This document shows, in pieces, positions 16,767 through 26,249 of a DNA stretch of 50,298 bases. How positions within the stretch are numbered: position 1 is the first letter of the stretch; the number at the start of each line of letters is the position of its first letter. Below the pieces are notes generated by a model. That model saw nothing but the letters and a program-made list of their open reading frames with translations, made no database searches and was not told the origin of the DNA. Source of the stretch: Pedobacter sp. (GTDB taxonomy: Bacteria > Bacteroidota > Bacteroidia > Sphingobacteriales > Sphingobacteriaceae); the NCBI GenBank assembly GCA_014378705.1, contig JACMND010000065.1, positions 1-50,298 on the forward strand. The letters run 5' to 3'. The position numbers and the translations under genes are program-made.

Positions 16767-18239
16767 CTATTTTTGATTTTTTGGCAATAATCCATCTACA
16801 ATTTTAGCCGAAAGTAAAGCAAGCGGAATGCCACCGCCAGGATGAACACTGCCTCCCACAAAAAATAGATTTTTAATTTTATTAGAGAAATTAGAATGAC
16901 GTAAAAAAGCCGCAAAACGATTGTTTGAACTCGTGCCGTATATTGATCCGCGGTAAGATGAAGTTTTGCTTTCGATCTTGCGTGGATCTAAAATTTCTTC
17001 AAATACAATTAGTTCACTAATATCATGACCTATCTTTTCTGAAAGTTTTCTAAGTATGTTTTTTCTTGCTTCCGCGACAAGCGTATTCCAGTCCTGGCCT
17101 TCATTGGCCGGAACATTAATCATTACAAACCAGTTTTCTGAACCTTTGGGAGCATCATCTGGCTTATATTTTGAACTAATATTTAAGTAGATGGTTGGAT
17201 CTGAACAGATATCTTTTTCTTTCCAGATATGCCGGAACTCTTCCCGGTAATTCTCGCTAAAAAATATATTATGAAGGTGCAACTCTTTAAACTTCTTACT
17301 TATCCCCCAATAAAATATAAGTGCGGAGCTGCTCCTTTCCTGAACTAAAATACGTTTAGGCATACTAAGGTTGGGCAATAGCTTTTTATAAGTAAACCAG
17401 ATATCCATATTAGAGACAACCACTTCTGCGTGGACAAATTTATTTTTTATCCTTAAACCTTTAACCTTTCCTCTTTCCACTACAACTTCTTCTACCAGAG
17501 AGTTGTAATGAAATTTAACACCTAATTCTTCTGCAAGCTTAACGAGTGCTGTAGTGATAGAATACATCCCGTTTACCGGAAAAAAAGCTCCGTAATGATG
17601 CTCCAAATGTGAAATAACATTTAATGTTGCAGGGGCCTGAAAAGGGTCAGATCCGTTGTAAGTTGCGTACCTGTTAAATAATTGAATGGTCTTATTATCC
17701 CGAAAGAAACCTTGGTTTGCTGAGTTCATGGTACGAAAAGGATCTATACTTAAAAAACTGAGTACGGACTTGAGTATATTAAAATTCAAGTAACTTGAAA
17801 CAAGGTTTAAAGATTTTTCAAGAAAAATATGATGCGTGATCTTGTAAATCAACCTGCTTTTATTTAAAAAAATTCTAACAGATTTTGCCGTATCAGATGT
17901 TTTCGCCTCTATTTCAGATGCGAACTTTTCCTGATCTGCCCAGGCATTTATAATTGTTCCGTCCTGGTAAAAGTACTTACAAACTAAATCCAGTTTTTGG
18001 GCATTAAAACTAAGCTTAGGATCTTTTCCGGCTAATTCAAATAGTTCATTTACGTATTGAGGCATTGTAAATAAACTGGGCCCGGCATCAAAACGAAAAC
18101 CCTGGCCTTCTATATTTGAAAGTTTTCCGCCGGGATAGCTATTGGATTCATAAACATTAACGTTAAAACCTTTTACGGAGAGCCTGATAGCGGAAGCTAT
18201 TCCGGCAATACCGGCACCTACAACAACGGCATTTGTCAT
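16767..18239 (-). CDS. crtD: Carotenoid 3,4-desaturase (CrtD-like) of the phytoene-desaturase family
   Basis: A 490-residue FAD-dependent amine-oxidase-type desaturase. Visible are the N-terminal dinucleotide site VVVGAGIAGIASAIRL, FDAGPSLFTMP, and the C-terminal FVGGSVHPGGGIPLALLSAK. The segment SSYRGSIYGTSSNNRFAAF resembles the Bacteroidota 1-hydroxycarotenoid 3,4-desaturases (CrtD) more than CrtI. The linked hydratase gene supports CrtD, since that enzyme acts on 1-hydroxylated carotenoids. I chose the ATG at 18239; an in-frame ATG at 18266 would add nine residues that abut the upstream terminator. CrtI cannot be fully excluded without a phylogeny. Confidence 0.82.
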   Translation of the reverse strand: MTNAVVVGAGIAGIASAIRLSVKGFNVNVYESNSYPGGKLSNIEGQGFRFDAGPSLFTMPQYVNELFELAGKDPKLSFNAQKLDLVCKYFYQDGTIINAWADQEKFASEIEAKTSDTAKSVRIFLNKSRLIYKITHHIFLEKSLNLVSSYLNFNILKSVLSFLSIDPFRTMNSANQGFFRDNKTIQLFNRYATYNGSDPFQAPATLNVISHLEHHYGAFFPVNGMYSITTALVKLAEELGVKFHYNSLVEEVVVERGKVKGLRIKNKFVHAEVVVSNMDIWFTYKKLLPNLSMPKRILVQERSSSALIFYWGISKKFKELHLHNIFFSENYREEFRHIWKEKDICSDPTIYLNISSKYKPDDAPKGSENWFVMINVPANEGQDWNTLVAEARKNILRKLSEKIGHDISELIVFEEILDPRKIESKTSSYRGSIYGTSSNNRFAAFLRHSNFSNKIKNLFFVGGSVHPGGGIPLALLSAKIVDGLLPKNQK

Positions 18240-18266
18240 GATGCGAAAATAAAAAGTATAAAGCAT

Positions 18267-18298
18267 AAAAAAAACGATATCCGCATACCGCTTTTTTT
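18267..18298 (-). terminator. Terminator between doxX and crtD
   Basis: On the minus strand a run of seven A is followed by a short stem, CGGTAT with ATATCG (one G-U pair), around a GCGG loop, then eight T. The A and T runs can extend the stem. It follows the doxX stop by 12 nt, so it should separate doxX transcription from the carotenoid cluster. Confidence 0.55.
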
Positions 18299-18310
18299 AT
18301 GACCTTTAAA

Positions 18311-18760
18311 CTATTTCGATTTATTCTCCTTCATCCAGTGATCAACAGAATACGGACCAGAACCGGCAACCCAGAAAAGAACAAGTAGCATTAATACAAT
18401 TACCGATAACCATAATTCTGAATTTAGCGGCGAAAAGCCTTTTGATATATTAACAAAAAACACGGCACCTAATACTATGGGTATTTGAATGACAACGGCA
18501 AATCGGGTAACTAAACCCAGAGTAATCAGTATGCCGCCAACAAGGTGAACAAAAGCTATTATATGCGTTAAAGCCATGGCCATTAAGCCTGAAAAACCGT
18601 ACACCCGGTTTTGAAGAAACAAATTTTTTAACGCGTCTGTATCAGAAACAAACGCAATTCCTTTTACCAGAATTACTGCACCCAACACAATGCGAAGGAT
18701 ATCCAACCATTTGGCATGATGTAGATCACCCCAGTGCTCAATTTTTTGTACGGTGTTCAT
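18311..18760 (-). CDS. DoxX-family membrane protein
   Basis: A 149-residue protein with four hydrophobic segments (about 20-40, 58-80, 86-106 and 116-134), the DoxX/MauE-like layout. Visible are LRIVLGAVILVKGI, VHLVGGILITLGLVTRFA and a C-terminal SVDHWM. DoxX-family proteins are linked to quinone or thiol redox in the membrane, but no activity can be assigned here. Lies 87 nt downstream of the carboxypeptidase gene, and a terminator follows. Confidence 0.85.
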   Translation of the reverse strand: MNTVQKIEHWGDLHHAKWLDILRIVLGAVILVKGIAFVSDTDALKNLFLQNRVYGFSGLMAMALTHIIAFVHLVGGILITLGLVTRFAVVIQIPIVLGAVFFVNISKGFSPLNSELWLSVIVLMLLVLFWVAGSGPYSVDHWMKENKSK

Positions 18761-18847
18761 AATTGTTCTTTTTTTAAAAACGTGTAAAAACTATTACATG
18801 AATTTACTAAAATTTGAATAATAAATAATGCGGCCAGACTGTTTATT

Positions 18848-20260
18848 TTACTTTAGTAGATTTAAAATTTTAAACATTTTTTGCCTGACATCAGAACTGC
18901 TGCCGTTATAGTTATTTACTATGAAAGAAAATACAAATGGCGCTCCCGATGAATTGGTTTGATATCCGGCGTAAGCCAAAACACCATTTATGGTCCCGCT
19001 TTTCATTTTCATATCGTTGTAAACCGGAAAACTTTCCAAATATGTTTTAAACCAGAGTTCATTTTTTACTGACAAAAGAATTTTAGCCATCGCCTTGGTT
19101 GTTACGCGGTTGCCAGGAGATAATCCGCTGCCATCTATAATGTTTAACGCGTTTGGATCTATATTCAGTTTCGACTTCCAAAAATCTTTCACAATTTCTG
19201 CACCTTCACTAGTATCCGTGTTTTTACCCTGCACAAGGGCAATTGTTTTTAAAAAGTGCTCGCCATACAGGTTGATGCTTTTCTGGTTAAACCAATAAAT
19301 AATTTGACTTAACACGGGAGATGTATGTACAGAAATTATGTTCGCTAAAGATAGATTAGTTTGCTTTTCAGCGATTAGTTGACGCCTGGTTGTTGCGGGC
19401 AGCGTAAAAAAGATGCCTAAGCTTTTTAATGTATCCTGTAAATGGTTAACCAATTCCTGAGCAGGATCGGGCATGGAAGCAGAAATGGTTTTCTTTAAAT
19501 CGATACCATAAGTTCCACGCAAATAAACAATATTAGAATATGGCGATGAATACGCATACACATTATCTCCACTACCTGAAGCGCCTGTTTTAACTTCATT
19601 AATAATGTTTAAAGCTGGCATTTCTGACGAGGTGCTTAAAAGTACGGTTGGCTTTTCCACATTTAAACCGGGCTTAAAGTTTAAATCAAATTGATTTTCC
19701 CGCCAGGTAAGTGAATTCGGACCTGCGCCGTAGTAATTTCCGATATCCTGCCAAATCCAACCTACGGGAAGTGTTTGACTGCCAAATAAAGTATCATCCG
19801 CAACCAGTCTTCCTGTAATTTTTTTTATCCCATTTTCTTTAATAGCCTGTACCCACTTTTTCATCAATAGTTCTGGCTTGGTTCCGCTGTAACGCCAGCT
19901 TCCAAGGGTTGGATCGCCACCGCCGGTTAAAATTAGATTTCCGTTCAGCATTCCTTCTGAAGAAACAACCCCTGAATATCCTAAAGTGGTTTTCCATGTA
20001 TAATCCGCACCTAATATTTGCAAAACTGTAGCTGCAGTAATGGTTTTTAAAGTTGATGCAGGCGCTAAACCGGTATTTTCATTTTTTGAGAATACAACAA
20101 CACCACTTGAAGCATCGAGTATGGTTAATGATGAAGTCGCGTATTTTAATTGCGGGTCATTTTCAAATGCTTTGTATGCATTTTCAACCTTTTGAATAAA
20201 AGTTTGTGAATAACAATTAAATACGAAAAATGAATAAATGAAAGTTAAGGCTAATCTCAT
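18848..20260 (-). CDS. dacB: PBP4-type D-alanyl-D-alanine carboxypeptidase/endopeptidase
   Basis: A 470-residue S13 peptidase with an N-terminal signal peptide (about 1-19). The penicillin-binding motifs are SxxK at S69-K72 (STLK), SxN at S328-N330 (SIN) and KSG at 420-422, which replaces the usual KTG. The DGSGLSPGN region typical of PBP4 is also present. Trims or cleaves peptidoglycan cross-links in the periplasm. The length fits the DacB family. Start ATG at 20260. Confidence 0.94.
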   Translation of the reverse strand: MRLALTFIYSFFVFNCYSQTFIQKVENAYKAFENDPQLKYATSSLTILDASSGVVVFSKNENTGLAPASTLKTITAATVLQILGADYTWKTTLGYSGVVSSEGMLNGNLILTGGGDPTLGSWRYSGTKPELLMKKWVQAIKENGIKKITGRLVADDTLFGSQTLPVGWIWQDIGNYYGAGPNSLTWRENQFDLNFKPGLNVEKPTVLLSTSSEMPALNIINEVKTGASGSGDNVYAYSSPYSNIVYLRGTYGIDLKKTISASMPDPAQELVNHLQDTLKSLGIFFTLPATTRRQLIAEKQTNLSLANIISVHTSPVLSQIIYWFNQKSINLYGEHFLKTIALVQGKNTDTSEGAEIVKDFWKSKLNIDPNALNIIDGSGLSPGNRVTTKAMAKILLSVKNELWFKTYLESFPVYNDMKMKSGTINGVLAYAGYQTNSSGAPFVFSFIVNNYNGSSSDVRQKMFKILNLLK

Positions 20261-20422
20261 CCGGTAAAAGTAGAAAATTGATTTGAATGGAATTTTAGGG
20301 TTAATCTGAAGTCAGATAGATGATCCCATTCTAATTTAAATATAAATTACAAACCATAAAAATTTGTACATTAAAAAAATTTAATTAGAGATTTAATAAC
20401 AGGCATTTTAAATAACCAGATT

Positions 20423-21934
20423 ATGAGAAGTATTTCCATCCTTATCTTTAAAGCAACGTTCGGCTTTTTAACTATCATGCTTAGTTCTGCCCAAACATTC
20501 GCTCAAAAATCCATTGGAGATTTTCAGGTCAGCACAGACATTGGTAAAGTAAAACACCCTGGAAGTGCATCTTACAACCAGATAAAACAACAGTACGAAT
20601 TGAGCGGCTCAGGTAAGAATATCTGGGGAACACATGATGAATTTCATTTTTTATACAAGCAAATTAAAGGTGATTTTATTCTGCATGCCCGTGGTACTTT
20701 TATCGGCAAAGGCACAGACCCGCACCGCAAATTCGGATGGATGCTTCGTTCAACACTGGATACCGGCTCAGCAATGGTAATCGCGACCGTACACGGAGAT
20801 GGTTTAACTTCCTTGCAATACAGAAACACTAATAATGCGGAAGCCATGGAAAATAAATCAGAGATTGTGGGGCCTGATGTGGTTCAACTGGAAAGAAGGG
20901 GAAACTTGTATATCATGTCTGTCGCAAAATTTGGTGATCCTTTCGTAGCTAAAGAAATTACTTTAGAGGGATTTGGCGACGATTTGTATGTCGGGTTATT
21001 TATAAGTTCCCACAACGCTGAAGTGGTTGAGAAAGTAACATTCGATAATGTCCGGATTACCGTTCCGGTCAAAGCCGGGCAGGTTCCTTATCGCGATTAC
21101 CTCGGAAGCCGTTTAGAAACCATGGATGTTCAAACCGGCAATCGACAAGTTATTCATACCGACACCGGCTCTATACAAGCCCCAAACTGGACTAATGACA
21201 ACAAAACGTTAATTTACAACAAAGACGGGCTGATTTATTTCTTTGACTTAAAATCTAAAAAGTCTAAAGTTTTAAATACTGATTTTGTGAAGGAAAATAA
21301 TAATGATCATGTCCTTTCTTTCGACGGCAAAATGCTCGGACTAAGCAGCTCAAGCGGTGATAAGAAATATGGCTCTTTAATATATACGGTGCCGATTGCA
21401 GGCGGCAAACCCAAACTAATTACTCCTATCGGTCCAAGTTACTTACATGGTTGGTCGCCGGATGGCAAATACCTTACTTTTACCGGTCAGCGGAATGATG
21501 ATTATGATATCTATAAAATCCCCTCTAACGGCGGGCCGGAAATTAGGCTTACTAACACGCCCGGTTTAGATGATGGTTCTGAATATAGCCCGGATGGGAA
21601 GTACATTTATTTTAATTCCGTCCGTACAGGTTTTATGCAGTTATGGCGAATGAAAGAAGATGGAACAGAGCACACCCAACTTACTTTTGATGAGTATAAC
21701 AACTGGTTTCCACATATTTCACCGGATGGTAAAATGATTGTCTTTTTAACTTTTAATAAGGATGTGCCTGCGGGCGATCATCCTTTTTACAAGCATGTTT
21801 ATTTACGGTCAATACCAATTACTGGTGGCAAGCCAAAAGTTGTTGCTTATCTGTATGGCGGCCAAGGTTCAATTAACACGCCATCATGGTCGCCTGACAG
21901 CAAAAAAATTGCGTTTATCAGTAATACGGATTAA
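20423..21934 (+). CDS. Exported TolB-like beta-propeller protein with N-terminal lectin-like domain
   Basis: A 503-residue exported protein. A signal peptide (about 1-27, ending TFAQ) is followed by a jelly-roll-like segment (about 30-220) that looks like a concanavalin/DUF1349-type fold. A TolB/WD40-like propeller (about 235-503) then has repeated blade motifs such as WSPDGKYLTF, YSPDGKYIYF, ISPDGKMIVF and WSPDSKKIAF. Propellers of this type bind proteins or carbohydrates. No catalytic residues can be assigned. It is not the Tol-Pal TolB itself, as no tol or pal genes are nearby. Confidence 0.82.
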   Translation: MRSISILIFKATFGFLTIMLSSAQTFAQKSIGDFQVSTDIGKVKHPGSASYNQIKQQYELSGSGKNIWGTHDEFHFLYKQIKGDFILHARGTFIGKGTDPHRKFGWMLRSTLDTGSAMVIATVHGDGLTSLQYRNTNNAEAMENKSEIVGPDVVQLERRGNLYIMSVAKFGDPFVAKEITLEGFGDDLYVGLFISSHNAEVVEKVTFDNVRITVPVKAGQVPYRDYLGSRLETMDVQTGNRQVIHTDTGSIQAPNWTNDNKTLIYNKDGLIYFFDLKSKKSKVLNTDFVKENNNDHVLSFDGKMLGLSSSSGDKKYGSLIYTVPIAGGKPKLITPIGPSYLHGWSPDGKYLTFTGQRNDDYDIYKIPSNGGPEIRLTNTPGLDDGSEYSPDGKYIYFNSVRTGFMQLWRMKEDGTEHTQLTFDEYNNWFPHISPDGKMIVFLTFNKDVPAGDHPFYKHVYLRSIPITGGKPKVVAYLYGGQGSINTPSWSPDSKKIAFISNTD

Positions 21935-22032
21935 GTAATGAGATAACCTATTTTAAACAGAATGAGAAGGTATTATCACTTATTTTTTATCAAGTCGTTT
22001 AAATTGATCTGTAAAGAAAGTTAACTTTTTAG

Positions 22033-24024
22033 TTATTTTAAATATTTTCCATACCAGTCCAGATACCGTTTTAACCGATCAGCCTGATAGCTTAGAACAC
22101 TAATGCCATGATATTGAGTAGGATAAATAACTAATTCTGTAGGAACGTTTAAAGTTTTTAAAGCCGCATACATCTGCTCACTTCCAACAGAGGGAACATT
22201 GAAATCATTTTCACCAACCATAAATAAGGTAGGCGTTTTTATGCGGTCTGCATGAGTAAACGGATAAGAAAGCTTCATATACTTTTCCAAATCTTTTGCA
22301 ACCCAGGGAAGTCCTATTTCTTCGTTCCACTGCAATAAATACTGATCTACGCCATACATGGACAATTGCATGGCGCTTCCGGCACCACTACAGGCAGCCT
22401 TAAACCGCTGATCTGTGGCAATGGTATAATCCGTAAGAATACCGCCGTAGCTCCAGCCGCCAATTCCCAAATTATTTCCGTCAACCAAACCCTGCTTTAC
22501 CAAATAATCTGTAGCACCAAGAAGATCCGAAACCTCAAGGTTTCCCCAATCGCTATAAATTGCTTTACTAAATTCCTTTCCACGGCCATTACTTCCACGG
22601 TAGTTTACCGCAGCTACGGCATAGTCTCTTGCTGCCAGAACCTGGCGTGTAAAATCAAAAGAATAATCATCCTGGGCAACCGGACCACCATGAATGAACA
22701 CGATTAAGGGCAGTTTTTTTGTACCCGCATCAGATGGTTTCCACAATAACCCTGAAACTTTAGTACCGTCTTTACTTTGCGATATGAAACCAGTTACAGT
22801 TGCAAGATCAATTCCGCTTAGCCATTTTTCGTTTACTTCCGTAATCTGTTTTAAAATTCCCCTGCTTAAAGTAAATAAATTTTCTGGATGCTGCGGATCG
22901 CTCATCATGGTTAAATAAGAACCTGATGGATGAACTTCCAGATTTGAGAAACTTCGGTCACCACCAATTACTTTTAAAATTTTTCCGCTGACGATGTTTA
23001 CCGAAGATATATAAGATTGACGATCATCATCTGTTACAAAAACGATCGATTTATTGTCTTTACTCCATTTTTGATTTGAAACAGGCCTATCTAATTCTTT
23101 GGTTAAAAGTTTATTTTCAGAACCATCCGAATTCATAACGGCGAGTATACCCTGATCATAATTTAAATAAGTATCATCATAGGTAGAACGTAAATAAGAA
23201 ATGTACTTTCCGTCTTTGTTCCATTTTGGGCTTCCATCCTTTCCTTTCCAGGTTGTAAGTTGTTTTGCCACGCTTCCTTTTTTGGCTTCTATCACAAAAA
23301 TATCTTCATTATTATTTCTGTCAGGTTCTTCTGTTGTGTTGCTTACAAAAACGATCTTCGTACCATCCGGAGACCATGATGGAGAGGATTCATCCTTTTT
23401 GCCTGTTGTTAACTGCTCAATATTACCGCTGGTTACATCAAGGAGGTATAAATGTGTAGTTCGATTACTTACATAGCCTTCAATATCCTCCTTAAAGTGA
23501 TAGCGATCAACCACTATCGGAGGCTTAATTTTTGGCTTTTTACGTTCAGACTCATCTTCGTCTTTAATAACTAAAACCATTCTTCTTCCGTCAGGAGCCC
23601 ATTCATACCCTTTTACATCTCCTTTAATTTTTGTAAATTGTTTTGCTTCGCCTCCCCGCCTGTCCATCAGCCATACCTGCGAATTTTCTGTACTGTCTTC
23701 TTTTTTTGATGATAAGAAGGAAATGTACTTCCCATCCGGACTAAAACGTGCGTCAGATTCACCCTCTTCAGAAACTGTTAGTTGCACTTTTTCCTTACCG
23801 TCCCAACTAACCATGTGCAAATCACTTATTTTTTTATTTTTTGCAGAATCCGGTGTAGCTAAATTGTACAAAACCCATTTCCCTTCCGGTGAGATTTGAG
23901 GATCTGAAACAGTTTGCAAATGATAAACATCATTCGGATTTAATTTTCTTTTAGCGGTTTGCGCATTCACAAATTCTATAAAGAGAAAAGAGAAGACAAA
24001 AACTAATTTAAAACTGATTTTCAT
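22033..24024 (-). CDS. Exported S9-family prolyl oligopeptidase-like peptidase
   Basis: A 663-residue serine peptidase. The signal peptide (about 1-21, FVNAQ) is followed by an N-terminal propeller with PDGK-type blades (about 30-400) and a C-terminal alpha/beta-hydrolase domain. The catalytic triad is visible as the Ser in GGWSYGG, the Asp in VGENDFNVP and the His in YHGIS. The layout matches DPP4/acylaminoacyl-peptidase-like enzymes that cut dipeptides or acyl-amino acids from peptides in the periplasm. It is convergent with the TolB-like gene. Substrate preference cannot be read. Confidence 0.92.
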   Translation of the reverse strand: MKISFKLVFVFSFLFIEFVNAQTAKRKLNPNDVYHLQTVSDPQISPEGKWVLYNLATPDSAKNKKISDLHMVSWDGKEKVQLTVSEEGESDARFSPDGKYISFLSSKKEDSTENSQVWLMDRRGGEAKQFTKIKGDVKGYEWAPDGRRMVLVIKDEDESERKKPKIKPPIVVDRYHFKEDIEGYVSNRTTHLYLLDVTSGNIEQLTTGKKDESSPSWSPDGTKIVFVSNTTEEPDRNNNEDIFVIEAKKGSVAKQLTTWKGKDGSPKWNKDGKYISYLRSTYDDTYLNYDQGILAVMNSDGSENKLLTKELDRPVSNQKWSKDNKSIVFVTDDDRQSYISSVNIVSGKILKVIGGDRSFSNLEVHPSGSYLTMMSDPQHPENLFTLSRGILKQITEVNEKWLSGIDLATVTGFISQSKDGTKVSGLLWKPSDAGTKKLPLIVFIHGGPVAQDDYSFDFTRQVLAARDYAVAAVNYRGSNGRGKEFSKAIYSDWGNLEVSDLLGATDYLVKQGLVDGNNLGIGGWSYGGILTDYTIATDQRFKAACSGAGSAMQLSMYGVDQYLLQWNEEIGLPWVAKDLEKYMKLSYPFTHADRIKTPTLFMVGENDFNVPSVGSEQMYAALKTLNVPTELVIYPTQYHGISVLSYQADRLKRYLDWYGKYLK

Positions 24025-24188
24025 AAATGTATTTTTAAATATATCTTTTGGATAATTACTTAAATTATACTGAAAAGATTTTTTATTTCAGGAAAGATAA
24101 GTAATACTGCAATTATTACTAACAATCAGACGAGCATAATTTTAAATAATTTTTTCGAAATTGCTAAAAAATTCAGAAGTCTCAGCAA

Positions 24189-25523
24189 ATGATCTCCACT
24201 CTAATTAAATCGGCAACTATAGTAAATGAAGGCCAAAAATTTATCTCTGATATTTTTATTTCTAATGGCTGCATTCAAACTATAGCTCCTCAACTAAATG
24301 TTAAAGCAGATCATGAAATAAATGCCGAAGGTTTACATGTTTTTCCGGGATGCATTGACGATCAGGTACATTTCCGCGAACCCGGCCTAACTCACAAAGG
24401 CGATATTTATACAGAAAGCCGGGCTGCTGTTGCTGGTGGGATCACCTCTTACATGGAAATGCCTAATACCATTCCCAATACTTTAACTCAAAAATTGCTT
24501 GAAGATAAATATCAGATAGCCTCTAAAAACTCACTTGCTAATTATTCCTTTTATATGGGTGCCGGCAATGATAATTTAAACGAAGTTTTAAAAACAAATC
24601 CCAGGAATGTTTGCGGAATTAAAGTGTTTATGGGATCATCAACAGGGAATATGCTGGTTGATAACGAAAAAACGCTTGAAGGAATATTTGCCAATGCCCC
24701 AATATTAGTCGCCACGCATTGCGAAGATGAAGCGACGATTAAGTCCAATTTAGAAAAATTCAAAGCTTTATATGGTAGTCATCTAACCGTGGCAATGCAT
24801 CCGCTTATCCGTAATGCGGAAGCCTGTTATAAATCCTCCTCTTTCGCTATTGATCTGGCCAGAAGGTACAATACAAGGTTGCATATTTTACATATTTCTT
24901 CGGCGATTGAAACTGGCTTGTTCGATAATGAGTTGCCATTAGATCAAAAAAGAATCACCTCTGAAGCTTGTATCCATCATCTTTGGTTTTCGGATGAAGA
25001 CTATAAAAACAAGGGTAATTTAATAAAATGGAATCCTGCGATTAAAACCGCCGCTGATCGTTCCGCCATATTAGAAGCCGTTTTAAATGATCGTATTGAT
25101 GTAATCGCAACGGATCACGCCCCTCATACTTTGCAGGAAAAAAACCAATCTTATTTGCAATCTCCTTCCGGAGGTCCATTGGTACAACATGCTTTAATAG
25201 CCATGCTTGAACTTTATTATCTTAATAAAATTAGTCTGGAAAAGATAGTAGAGAAAATGGCGCATAGCCCGGCTATTTGTTTCCAGTTAGAAAATCGGGG
25301 TTTTATACGCGAAGGGTATTACGCTGATCTGGTTTTAATTAATCTAAATAAGTTAACGGAAGTTAAAGAAGAAAACGTGTTATCTAAATGCGGATGGAGC
25401 CCTTTTATGGGTGAAATTTTTCATAGTGAAATAACACACACGTTTGTATCCGGCCATTTAGCATATGAAAACGGAAAATTAAACGACAATCTCTTAGGGA
25501 AAAGACTAAGCTTTAATCGATGA
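24189..25523 (+). CDS. pyrC: Dihydroorotase
   Basis: A 444-residue amidohydrolase of the class I dihydroorotase group, catalysing ring closure of carbamoyl-aspartate in pyrimidine synthesis. Visible are FPGCIDDQVHFREPG, MEMPNT, the lysine in GIKVFMGS (about K145, normally carbamylated), THCED, LHILHIS and ATDHAPH. The usual HxH metal pair reads Q59-V-H61, so the first His is Gln. The rest of the active site is intact. The 3' end overlaps the convergent dinB-like gene by 18 nt. Confidence 0.92.
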   Translation: MISTLIKSATIVNEGQKFISDIFISNGCIQTIAPQLNVKADHEINAEGLHVFPGCIDDQVHFREPGLTHKGDIYTESRAAVAGGITSYMEMPNTIPNTLTQKLLEDKYQIASKNSLANYSFYMGAGNDNLNEVLKTNPRNVCGIKVFMGSSTGNMLVDNEKTLEGIFANAPILVATHCEDEATIKSNLEKFKALYGSHLTVAMHPLIRNAEACYKSSSFAIDLARRYNTRLHILHISSAIETGLFDNELPLDQKRITSEACIHHLWFSDEDYKNKGNLIKWNPAIKTAADRSAILEAVLNDRIDVIATDHAPHTLQEKNQSYLQSPSGGPLVQHALIAMLELYYLNKISLEKIVEKMAHSPAICFQLENRGFIREGYYADLVLINLNKLTEVKEENVLSKCGWSPFMGEIFHSEITHTFVSGHLAYENGKLNDNLLGKRLSFNR

Positions 25524-26021
25524 AGATGGTTCCCTTTCTCTTAAAAACATAATGAAATCACTCGCTGACTGATCTGTATACCCAACATTACGCAGCATGT
25601 TTATTATCTGTCCGCGATGGAAGGTTGAATGATTCATACAGTGTAAAATAATTTCGGCGTTGTTCTGGGTAAAAGATTTCCCTTTTAAGTTGATGTATTC
25701 TGTATTCGCGTTAAAAAAAGAATCACTTTTGTGCTCAATAAAATCTATAAACGCCGCAGAGTTATTTAATATTAACTCACATATTCCGCTAAATGAGCCC
25801 TGTAAATCCATGTTGTGCATGTGCGGGATATTTTCACCATTTAAACGGGATAGCCACGTCTGCTCTCCATCGGCGATGTGTAAAATCACTTTTTTAATAG
25901 TGACATATAAGCTTTCTTTATTGGGATTTTCTACGGGATTTTCAATGGAAGATAAGTACTTGCACATTTTCTGGTTCGCCCAATGATTGTATTTTAAATA
26001 ATTTATCAGCAGAGGCTTCAT
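25506..26021 (-). CDS. DinB-family protein
   Basis: A 171-residue four-helix-bundle DinB/YfiT-like protein. The three metal-binding histidines are placed as expected: H48 in HIADGEQTW, and the pair in HCMNHSTFHRGQ near residues 130-138. Members are putative metal-dependent enzymes, some of them thiol transferases, but the function here is unknown. Start ATG at 26021. Its last codons overlap the end of pyrC in the opposite direction. Confidence 0.85.
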   Translation of the reverse strand: MKPLLINYLKYNHWANQKMCKYLSSIENPVENPNKESLYVTIKKVILHIADGEQTWLSRLNGENIPHMHNMDLQGSFSGICELILNNSAAFIDFIEHKSDSFFNANTEYINLKGKSFTQNNAEIILHCMNHSTFHRGQIINMLRNVGYTDQSASDFIMFLREREPSSSIKA

Positions 26022-26223
26022 ATGCTATTATTTAATGTAAACAAGTGTTTAAATGCTTTTAAAAAAAGTGGTTAATATTTACTTGATGCTTACGCAAGAT
26101 AAGCAACTGCTACCTTAACTAGCTATTTAAAAATCCTAAATATTTAAGTGTTTGCCCCTTAATCTGAAATATCATTACTATGTTAATACTTTTCTATTCA
26201 ATCAATAATCATTCTAATCTATG

Positions 26224-26231
26224 TAAATTTG
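26224..26231 (+). promoter_or_regulatory. Candidate -7 element upstream of hscA
   Basis: The sequence TAAATTTG matches the Bacteroidota TANNTTTG -7 consensus and ends 18 nt before the ATG at 26250, giving a predicted leader of about 13 nt. No clear -33 TTTG is seen. Confidence 0.38.
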
Positions 26232-26249
26232 AAACTTTAAGAACATTTT

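Noticed and set aside
21935-22032. An imperfect inverted repeat between the TolB-like gene and the S9 peptidase gene
   Set aside because: The arms match only with several mismatches and a gap. A TATTTTTTATC tract is present, but the stem is too weak to call.
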